A program made the translations under genes and the position numbers. A model generated the notes under the pieces. That model did no database searches. It was not told where the DNA came from and was given only the letters and a program-made list of their open reading frames with translations. From contig NZ_VSDO01000004.1 of the NCBI RefSeq assembly GCF_008084145.1, forward strand, positions 758,202 to 822,201: a DNA stretch of 64,000 nt, written 5' to 3'. Positions 58,212 to 64,000 of this stretch are shown one piece after another. Each line of letters begins with the position of its first letter. Positions within the stretch are counted from its first letter, which is position 1. The DNA comes from Paenibacillus faecis (GTDB taxonomy: Bacteria > Bacillota > Bacilli > Paenibacillales > Paenibacillaceae).

Positions 58212-59489
58212 TCAATAAGGCGGCCACATCAAGGTTCTGGCCTGTTCGTAACGTTCCGCCACAGCGGGCCAGTAGACGACGTTCCACCAATCGGTGATGT
58301 AGTCTTTGCGCCGGTTTTGATGTTTCAGATAATAGGCGTGTTCCCAGACATCCAGCGGAAGAAGGGGGACGATATCCCACTGCGACAGGTTCTGGTGCTT
58401 CTCCGCGGTCAGAATCTCCAGGCGGTGGCTGCGCGGGCTCCACACCAAGATGGCCCAGCCTCCGCCTTCGACCTTTTCGGCCGCGTTGGAGAATTGCTTG
58501 TGGAAGGCGTCATAGCTGCCGAAGTCGCGTTTGATCTGTTCGAGCAGCGGACCTTCCGGCCGGCCGCCGCCCTGCGGATTCATCGTCTCCCAAAAAATCG
58601 TGTGAAGATAGTGGCCGGCTCCGTTAAACGCCAGCTCGCGTTCCCAATGCTTAACCAGATCAAAATTGCCGGTTTTGCGGGCTTCCTGGAGCTTCAGCTC
58701 CGCCTTGTTCAGATCGTCGACATAGGTTTTGTGGTGTTTGTCATGATGGATTCGCATCGTGGCTTCATCGATATAAGGTTCAAGCGCGTTGTACGGGTAC
58801 GGGAGCGGGGGGAGGGTGTGTTTGCCGATCGGGACGGGATTGGCCTTCGGGCGCAGTGTCCCTTCAACGTTACCCGCTTCTCCCGCCGGCTCTTTGCGGT
58901 CGGCCGGTTCGTCGCGAGTGGCCGGGGTTGGGGAGGAAAAGCTGATGCCCGCCGATGGGGAAGCGTCGGCGGCCGAAAAAGACCCGGCGGGATTCTGGTC
59001 CGCTTCGCCCTGGCGGTAAGGGTCGAGGAACGGCGGAGCGCCGGCCATGCTGCTCGCGATTTGTCCCGGGCGGTTCAGCGTTTCCAATACGCCGAGGAAA
59101 TATTCCGATTCGCGGATAATATGCAGCAGCACCGTTTTGGCCAGAGGGGCGGCTTTGGCGGCGGCGCTTTGATCGAGAAGATAGTACAGCTGCCGGATAA
59201 ATTCTTGGGATTGGCGGAAGGACACCTCCAGAATCCGCTCCGTTTCCCGGATCAACCGGGGATCGCATGCCGCCTCTTTGGAGGCCAGGGCATGTTGGAG
59301 AAGGCGGTCCGCCGCTTCCTGGGTTGCCGCGAAAACTTGTTTCCACTCGTCCAGCAGCTTGACGAACATCGGCTCCAGACCGGGAATGATGGCTTTGATG
59401 ACATCGGTGTGCTCGTTTTCCTGCTCTTTCCAAAAGCGGATCTCTTCGAGAATCCGGACAGGCAAATAAGGCCCGTATACGAACAGCAT
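58212..59489 (-). CDS. DUF2935 + Fe/Mn superoxide dismutase fusion
   Basis: 425 residues. An N-terminal DUF2935 helical-bundle region (~5-140, ILEEIRFWKEQENEHTDVI, HIIRESEYFLGVLETLNR) is followed by a proline/serine-rich linker (~150-220) and an Fe/Mn SOD domain (~225-420) with metal ligands in MRIHHDKHHKTYVDDL, FNGAGHYLHTIFWETM and PLDVWEHAYYLKHQNRRKDYI. It removes superoxide. The acidic and histidine residues of the N-terminal bundle could bind metal, as in ferritin-like folds; that is inference. AGGAGG lies upstream of the ATG. Confidence 0.9.
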   Translation of the reverse strand: MLFVYGPYLPVRILEEIRFWKEQENEHTDVIKAIIPGLEPMFVKLLDEWKQVFAATQEAADRLLQHALASKEAACDPRLIRETERILEVSFRQSQEFIRQLYYLLDQSAAAKAAPLAKTVLLHIIRESEYFLGVLETLNRPGQIASSMAGAPPFLDPYRQGEADQNPAGSFSAADASPSAGISFSSPTPATRDEPADRKEPAGEAGNVEGTLRPKANPVPIGKHTLPPLPYPYNALEPYIDEATMRIHHDKHHKTYVDDLNKAELKLQEARKTGNFDLVKHWERELAFNGAGHYLHTIFWETMNPQGGGRPEGPLLEQIKRDFGSYDAFHKQFSNAAEKVEGGGWAILVWSPRSHRLEILTAEKHQNLSQWDIVPLLPLDVWEHAYYLKHQNRRKDYITDWWNVVYWPAVAERYEQARTLMWPPY

Positions 59490-59552
59490 CAGGATAAACC
59501 TCCTCGGTAATATCGTTGTAACCAGTCTATTCCGCGGGAGGTTTGGCCTATG

Positions 59553-60587
59553 CTATTTTGTAACGGGCTCGGTTTTGGCCGGGTCTTGATCCCGGCTTAC
59601 CCGGCTAAGGAAGGTGGATACCAGGCGCAGATATTCTTTCGGATGCTCACGGAAAATAAGCTCATGATGCGAGCCTTCCACGATCCATACGCCGGAAGCG
59701 GGATTGGACTGGTTTTCCGCCAATTTTTCCGCAATCGGGTAAGGGGCTTTCTCATCCTTGGTTCCATGGATAAACAGCGTGGGAAAAGGATAGTCCGCCG
59801 ACTTGACGTCCGTATACGGAATTTGATGCAGGCTCGTGCCGTTCAGCACCGGCAGCAGCAGCCCGATGATCTCCAGCGAAGGGTGGCGGGGCAGATCGAT
59901 ATGCTGACGGATGTTATGATACATCGTATCCGGCTCCAGAAGGAACGTACTGTCCAAGATCATGCCGTCGATGTCTTTGCTGGTCAAGGCCGCCTGCAGG
60001 GCGGTGCCCGCCCCCATGGAGAAGCCCCAGACGATCACCTCCTCATTCCCGCGCTGCTTGACGAACCGGATCGCGCCGAGCAGCTGCTGGGCTTCTTTTT
60101 TGCCTCCCGTGGCGACTTCCCTGTTGCTTTGAGCGGCAAAGCCATAGTCGAACATCAGTACATTGAAGTTCAGACTATGCGCGTAGTGGGCCAGGTCATA
60201 CATCGGGATCCAGGCTTCTTCCCGGTTCGCCCCGTAGCCGTGGCTGAACACGATCGTCTTGGCGGAGTCGCCGCCGGCGGGAATATACCATCCCTGCATC
60301 ATTCGGCTGCCATCGGCCGCTGGGAAGGATACGTCCTCGTAGTCCAGATTTTTGGAGAGCTTCGGATTCGAATACAGCGGAGCGACCGTAGGGTTCGAAA
60401 GCACCCAGGCGATATAGCCGTGAAGGGAAACGAAACAGAATATCAGGAAAAATAATATCGACAGGAGCAATGCGACGATCACGTGCTTTAACCGGATAGG
60501 TTTGAGTTCGAGCGTAGGGGCTTCTTTTTTCGGGTTCTCTTTGAATCCCGATTGCACGGGAAGATCGCCGCGGCTGCTTTGGCTCAT
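59553..60587 (-). CDS. Membrane-anchored alpha/beta hydrolase
   Basis: 344 residues. A cytoplasmic N-terminus of ~35 residues is followed by one membrane helix (VIVALLLSILFFLIFCFVSLHGYIAWVL), then a hydrolase domain with FSHGYGANREEAW (oxyanion), VWGFSMGAGTAL (nucleophile serine ~200), IHGTKDEKAPY (Asp) and GSHHELIF (His). Close in layout to the protein at 25487. Substrate unknown; the active site faces outward. GGGGAG lies before the ATG. Confidence 0.83.
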   Translation of the reverse strand: MSQSSRGDLPVQSGFKENPKKEAPTLELKPIRLKHVIVALLLSILFFLIFCFVSLHGYIAWVLSNPTVAPLYSNPKLSKNLDYEDVSFPAADGSRMMQGWYIPAGGDSAKTIVFSHGYGANREEAWIPMYDLAHYAHSLNFNVLMFDYGFAAQSNREVATGGKKEAQQLLGAIRFVKQRGNEEVIVWGFSMGAGTALQAALTSKDIDGMILDSTFLLEPDTMYHNIRQHIDLPRHPSLEIIGLLLPVLNGTSLHQIPYTDVKSADYPFPTLFIHGTKDEKAPYPIAEKLAENQSNPASGVWIVEGSHHELIFREHPKEYLRLVSTFLSRVSRDQDPAKTEPVTK

Positions 60588-60657
60588 GTTCTCCCCTCCT
60601 CGTCGAATCGCGTTTTTTTATTTCTATGCATGGAAAACCTCAATAAAATACATAACC

Positions 60658-60680
60658 CGATGTCCTTTCGGACAATCGGA
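60658..60680. promoter_or_regulatory. Inverted repeat in the hydrolase/iclR intergenic region
   Basis: CCGATGTCC-TTTC-GGAC(A)ATCGG, a 9-bp stem with one bulge, lies between the divergent hydrolase and IclR-type genes. It may be an operator; it has no T run. Confidence 0.35.
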
Positions 60681-60847
60681 AAATGTCGAATAGGGACGAA
60701 TAACATAAAAATATCGTAAGTCGTGTTTTTCTTTGTGTCAATGCGACGGGGATATTTGGCTTTGAACGCGTTGACGGATTCCCATTCGCTTCATTATAAT
60801 TTATGTAACCGTGTTTCATGGAGTGAAACGTAAGGAGGGTGGTCCCG

Positions 60848-61594
60848 ATGGAGGACCGTAAATTGACGGTTCGCGCCGTAGAGAGGGCGCTTGATATATT
60901 AATGTGCTTTACGAAGGACAGCGACCTCGGATTAAGCGAGATTGCGGGAGCGATCGGACTGCACAAAAGCACGGTGCACCGGCTGCTCACGACGTTGGAG
61001 GAGCGAGGCTTCGTCATCCGTAATCCGGCGACGGACAAATACCGGCTCGGATTGAAAATCTGGGAGCTGTCCGCGCATTTGTCCCACAATGACGACCCGG
61101 CGGTTTTGCTGCTGCCGCAGATGGAACAGCTGCGCGACCGGCTCGGGGAGACGGTCAGCCTTTACTTGCGGGACGGCACGGACCGGCTGCGGATTCAGGC
61201 GGTGCAGAGCAACCAGGCCATCCGCCGGGTGGCCCAGGTCGGCGCCCGGCTGCCGCTCTTCGTCGGCGCCTCCAGCAAGGTGCTGGTCGCCTACGCCGAG
61301 GACGCGGTTCTGAGGGCCGTGCTGGACAGCCCGGACTGGCCGACCGCGGTCGACCGCGAGGCATATATGTCCCAACTGGAGGAGATTCGACGCGCCGGAT
61401 ATGCGACCAGCTACGAGGAGCGCGAACCTGGAGCGGCTGCGGTCGCTGCGCCGATTTTTGACCGAAACGGCCGGGTCGCGGCCGCTTTGTCGGTCTCGGG
61501 GCCGGTCAGCCGCCTTTCCCCCCAAACGCTGGAGAAGATGGCTCCGGTGCTGATCGAGGCGGCCCGGGAGATGGGCATGATGATTCATACTTAA
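60848..61594 (+). CDS. IclR-family transcriptional regulator
   Basis: 248 residues. An N-terminal winged helix (VRAVERALDILMCFTKDSDLGLSEIAGAIGLHKSTVHRLLTTLEERGFVIRNPATDKYRLGLKIWELS) is followed by the IclR effector domain (RDRLGETVSLYLRDGTDRLRIQAVQSNQAIRRVAQVGARLPLFVGASSKVLVAY; YATSYEEREPGAAAVAAPIFDRNGRVAAALSVSGP). It binds a small carbon-metabolism ligand. The target genes are not obvious. The ATG at 60848 has AAGGAGGG 9 bases upstream. Confidence 0.92.
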   Translation: MEDRKLTVRAVERALDILMCFTKDSDLGLSEIAGAIGLHKSTVHRLLTTLEERGFVIRNPATDKYRLGLKIWELSAHLSHNDDPAVLLLPQMEQLRDRLGETVSLYLRDGTDRLRIQAVQSNQAIRRVAQVGARLPLFVGASSKVLVAYAEDAVLRAVLDSPDWPTAVDREAYMSQLEEIRRAGYATSYEEREPGAAAVAAPIFDRNGRVAAALSVSGPVSRLSPQTLEKMAPVLIEAAREMGMMIHT

Positions 61595-61717
61595 ATTCCT
61601 TAGAAAGTTGAATTGGGGTATCCCGCTTCGATAGTAAGGTTAGCGCTGTCGGAGGGGGATATTTTTTTGCAAGTATATATATTTACATGTATATATGTTT
61701 TAGTGTATATTTGTGTT

Positions 61718-62047
61718 ATGAACACTTCTACAATGCAACTTACTTTGATGACTCTTGCCGAGCCTAACCGTTTTAACATCATAGAACTGCTGAAGAACGG
61801 CCCGTGTTCGGTTACCGACATCGTAGAGGAGCTAAAGATGGGCCAGCCTCAGGTATCCCGCCATTTGCGGATTTTAAGCGAAGCGGGCCTCGTAAGTGTC
61901 CGTCGGCAGGCGCAGCAGCGGATTTATAGTCTGGAAGCGCAGCCGTTTAAGGAGCTGGACACTTGGCTCGATTCGTATCGCAGCTTGTGGGAAGAACGTC
62001 TCGACCATCTGGAGGATTACTTAACCGGAATTCAAGGAAAGGAGTAG
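61718..62047 (+). CDS. ArsR-family transcriptional regulator
   Basis: 109 residues, winged helix: MTLAEPNRFNIIELLKNGPCSVTDIVEELKMGQPQVSRHLRILSEAGLVSVRRQAQQRIYSLEAQPFKELDTWLDSYRSLWEERLDHLEDYL. No metal-binding ELCVCDL motif, so it is probably not a metal sensor. The ATG at 61718 lacks a clear ribosome site; an ATG at 61730 is possible. AT-rich near-palindromes (TATATATTTACATGTATATAT) lie just upstream and could be its operator. It heads an operon with an SRPBCC protein and a hydrolase. Confidence 0.87.
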   Translation: MNTSTMQLTLMTLAEPNRFNIIELLKNGPCSVTDIVEELKMGQPQVSRHLRILSEAGLVSVRRQAQQRIYSLEAQPFKELDTWLDSYRSLWEERLDHLEDYLTGIQGKE

Positions 62048-62086
62048 CGTGATTTTTGCTTAACAACCTTTAAGGAGGAAGTGTAC

Positions 62087-62584
62087 TTGAGAAGGAGAAA
62101 GACCGTGGTCATTAAAGACAAGAAGCGAAGGAGGCTGATTATCGAACGTTTCTTGCCTGTGAAGCGGGAATTGGTCTGGCTGGGCTGGACTAGACCCGAG
62201 CATATCGTCCATTGGTGGGGCCCCGGCAACTTCGCTGCCCGGGTTTATGAGATGGATGTAAGGCCGGGAGGGGTATGGCGTTATAGTCTGTCTCCCGTGG
62301 ACGGAAACGGGGATACCGCTTATTGTCTGGCTACATATAGCGAAATAAGCGAGCCGATCCGGCTTGCCTATATCGATTCCTTCACCGACCGGGAATGGAA
62401 TGTCGTGAAGGGGAGCGAAATGCCTACCCTCGTTACGTTTGAAGAAGAGACCGGGGGAACGCGGCTTACGATAACTACGCAATTTTCAAAAGCCGAGGAA
62501 CTGGAAAAGGCGGAAGCCATGGGCATGATCGAAGGTTACCAGGAGACGATAAACCGTCTTGAGGATCATTTTAGCGGAAAGTAA
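62087..62584 (+). CDS. SRPBCC/AHSA1-domain protein
   Basis: 165 residues with the AHSA1 pattern: IERFLPVKRELVWLGWTRPEHIVHWWGPGNFAARVYEMDVRPGGVWRYSL, ITTQFSKAEELEKAEAMGMIEGYQETINRLEDHF. A hydrophobic-cavity START-like fold; ligand unknown. ArsR-SRPBCC gene pairs are common in Bacillota. The TTG at 62087 is 6-8 bases after AAGGAGGAA; a GTG at 62105 behind a second AAGGAG is also plausible. Confidence 0.87.
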   Translation: MRRRKTVVIKDKKRRRLIIERFLPVKRELVWLGWTRPEHIVHWWGPGNFAARVYEMDVRPGGVWRYSLSPVDGNGDTAYCLATYSEISEPIRLAYIDSFTDREWNVVKGSEMPTLVTFEEETGGTRLTITTQFSKAEELEKAEAMGMIEGYQETINRLEDHFSGK

Positions 62585-62604
62585 AAATAAGGAGGAATTT
62601 AAAG

Positions 62605-63405
62605 ATGAACCATGTTATTTCGAAAGACGGTATCCAAATCGCCTATGACAAGCAAGGGAAAGGACCGGCTCTTATTCTGGTGGCCTCCGCAGCCGCGGAT
62701 CACCGGGATGCGGGACAGCTGGCGGAACGGTTGGGAGAACACTTTACGGTTTACAACTATGATCGGAGGGGAAGAGGCGCCAGTACGGATGCGGCTTCCT
62801 ATACGGTTGAACGTGAAGTGGAGGACATTCAGGCATTGATTGCGGAGTCGGGTGGATCGGCCCTGCTTTTCGGCAGCTCGTCAGGCGCCGTATTGGCCCT
62901 TGAGGCGGCAAGCCGATTGAAGGAGGGGATCGACGGAGTCTGTTTATACGAACCGCCGTTTATTGTCGATGACGGCCGATCCCCGGTGCCTAGCGACTAT
63001 GTGCAGCACCTGAATCGATTGGTGGATGCCGGTGATCGGAGCGGGGCGGTGGAGTATTTTTTAACACAGGCGTTAGGCGTGCCGAGCGAATTTGTGGAGT
63101 ATATGAAAGCCGACCCTTCCTGGAAGGCCATGGAGCAGCTTGCCCATACGCTGGCTTATGATGGAATGGTGATGGGCGATACTCAATCGGGGCAGCCTTT
63201 GCCTAAGGGACGTTGGAGCGTGGATGTTCCCGTTCATGTGCTTTGCGGTGAAAAATCCCCTTCGTTTTTGCACAGTTCTGCCAAAGCGCTCGTCGAACTG
63301 CTGGCGAACGCGGAATATCGCGTAATGGCCGGTCAGGACCACTCGGCCGTCGTGATGGCCCCGGCGGCTCTGGCTGAGGAGATTGCGGTTTGCTTCAAGG
63401 CTTAA
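62605..63405 (+). CDS. Alpha/beta hydrolase
   Basis: 266 residues. Motifs: YDKQGKGPALILVASAAADHRD, NYDRRGRGAS, LFGSSSGAVLAL (nucleophile serine ~93), LCGEKSPSF (acid region) and GQDHSAV (histidine). GKGPALILV replaces the usual HG oxyanion motif with VASA, common in this subgroup. AAGGAGG precedes the ATG; it ends the ArsR operon. Substrate unknown. Confidence 0.85.
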   Translation: MNHVISKDGIQIAYDKQGKGPALILVASAAADHRDAGQLAERLGEHFTVYNYDRRGRGASTDAASYTVEREVEDIQALIAESGGSALLFGSSSGAVLALEAASRLKEGIDGVCLYEPPFIVDDGRSPVPSDYVQHLNRLVDAGDRSGAVEYFLTQALGVPSEFVEYMKADPSWKAMEQLAHTLAYDGMVMGDTQSGQPLPKGRWSVDVPVHVLCGEKSPSFLHSSAKALVELLANAEYRVMAGQDHSAVVMAPAALAEEIAVCFKA

Positions 63406-63471
63406 CTGCCATAAAAACCTGCTATATTAGGTTGAACTAAAGAATTGGCGTTGGGCGTCTGAGTCTACACC

Positions 63472-63662
63472 ATTAACGGGAAAATATCCCGTTAATGTAC
63501 CGCTTTTGGCCCCTCGATCGGATTTAGCTGGAAAAACTCCAGCTATTTCGCGGCCTTTTTGCCGATATACAACATTTCAGACGAATTAGCGGGAGGTTTT
63601 CCAGCTAATTCGCCTCTGCAGCCGCATACGTGCCAAATTAACGGGAAGGATTCCCGCTAATT
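63472..63662. repeat. Four clustered hairpins of the TTAACGGGA/TAGCTGGA family
   Basis: ATTAACGGGA/TCCCGTTAAT (63472-63496), TAGCTGGA/TCCAGCTA (63525-63545), AATTAGCGGGA/TTCCAGCTAATT (63584-63610), AATTAACGGGA/TTCCCGCTAATT (63636-63662). The loops are 4-6 bases. Related to the hairpin at 46894-46970. No gene lies between 63406 and 63803. Confidence 0.8.
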
Positions 63663-63749
63663 CGAACCCACCCCTTAGTTGCAGATCAAGAGTGTGAAAG
63701 AGCCCTTTACACCGCTGTCTAATATGCAAATCAATAGTTCAACCTATGT

Positions 63750-63798
63750 AAATAAACAAGGCCGCCGTAACCGTAAGGCAGCCTTGTTTATTTTTTTC
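63750..63798. terminator. Terminator of the truncated hydrolase gene
   Basis: AAATAAACAAGGC and GCCTTGTTTATTT form a 13-bp stem with inner GCC/GGC pairing; on the minus strand it lies right behind the stop at 63804. Confidence 0.85.
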
Positions 63799-63803
63799 GC
63801 TAT

Positions 63804-64000
63804 CTATTTGGTTTTCTTGATCCAGCTCGCCATATCATCGATGATAGCTTTCGTTACATTGTTAGGTTGAACATATTCCGCTCCGGTGGAAATCCCGTCA
63901 AACTCGGTCAACAGGTGATTGACCTTCGGATAGGATTTGTACTCGACGTCGCCGCGGTTTTTGAGCGCCTGTTTCCAGCCTTCCAGTTGGCTGACCGGAA
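63804..64000 (-). CDS. Alpha/beta hydrolase, C-terminal fragment (5' end outside window)
   Basis: The minus strand is open from the window edge to TAG at 63804. The translation includes QLEGWKQALKNRGDVEYKSY, PKVNHLLTEFDG and AIIDDMASWIKKTK. The catalytic histidine motif (NHLL) and the WKxAL...VxYKxYPxxNH pattern are those of secreted dienelactone-hydrolase/prolyl-peptidase-like alpha/beta hydrolases. The nucleophile region lies beyond the window, so the subtype cannot be named. Confidence 0.7.
   Translation of the reverse strand, partial: PVSQLEGWKQALKNRGDVEYKSYPKVNHLLTEFDGISTGAEYVQPNNVTKAIIDDMASWIKKTK

Noticed and set aside
58068..59510. Plus-strand open frame (480 codons) opposite the superoxide dismutase gene
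   Set aside because: Antisense shadow in GC-rich DNA; no motif and no plausible ribosome site, and it overlaps the end of folE.
63679..63870. 63-codon plus-strand frame near the window end
   Set aside because: It covers the terminator hairpin and the antisense of the truncated hydrolase gene; no ribosome site.

Overview
The window looks like chromosomal DNA of a spore-forming Bacillota of the Paenibacillus type. The GC content is moderate to high, ribosome-binding sites are strong GGAGG types, and TTG and GTG starts are common. The gene content is typical of Bacillales: a caa3/aa3 oxidase operon ending in ctaG and a DUF420 gene, Spo0E, a KinB-like kinase, yknWXYZ, ecsAB, YneF and bacilliredoxin. 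No rRNA, tRNA, CRISPR array or prophage was seen.

Layout. 1-3.7 kb: tail of the cytochrome oxidase operon (ctaD-ctaE-ctaF, then ctaG and the ctaM-like gene). 3.8-8.2 kb: a GntR-controlled ABC exporter set plus a NatAB-like pair. 8.2-10.8 kb: a hydrolase, a monooxygenase-fold protein, a quinone reductase and a small tyrosine phosphatase. 10.8-12.2 kb: a gene-free nest of mobile repeats. 12.2-13.3 kb: a CsoR/CstR-type repressor with two rhodaneses behind a promoter-overlapping operator. 13.4-21.4 kb: envelope and transport genes (phosphodiester glycosidase, AIM24, DegV, AraC/MATE, LtaS-type sulfatase). 21.6-24.1 kb: a MutS2-like ATPase without its Smr nuclease domain, preceded by a long leader with a tiny upstream reading frame and two terminators. 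24.2-30.3 kb: fRMsr, Spo0E, a hydrolase, a GNAT and an ECF vitamin transporter (YkoC/YkoE/YkoD type). 30.4-37 kb: two MFS exporters, a MarR regulator, ecsAB. 37.0-39.2 kb: an insertion of mobile DNA, including a complete IS4-family element, between ecsB and a BaiN-type flavoprotein gene, bounded by a 110-bp direct repeat. 40.6-50.8 kb: sensor kinase, bacilliredoxin, yknWXYZ, AraC regulator, hydrolase, acpS, mutY. 50.8-52.5 kb: a large gene-free repeat array. 53.2-64 kb: GNAT, signal peptidase, RNase HI, queG, an HD-GYP-like protein, yneF, folE, a two-domain superoxide dismutase, hydrolases, IclR and an ArsR-SRPBCC-hydrolase operon.

The most interesting items are these. (1) The MutS2-like gene has a leader in which the last three codons and stop of a 7-codon reading frame form one arm of a 12-bp helix, followed by two intrinsic terminators; this is the layout of ribosome-sensing attenuation. 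(2) An IS4-type element with 9-bp target duplications shares its terminal repeats with roughly 330-bp non-autonomous elements; at 10.9-11.9 kb one copy sits inside another, which itself sits inside an older degraded copy. (3) A BirA-box-like palindrome lies over the promoter of the YkoE-type transporter genes. All functional statements are from reading the sequence and from family knowledge; no searches were run.
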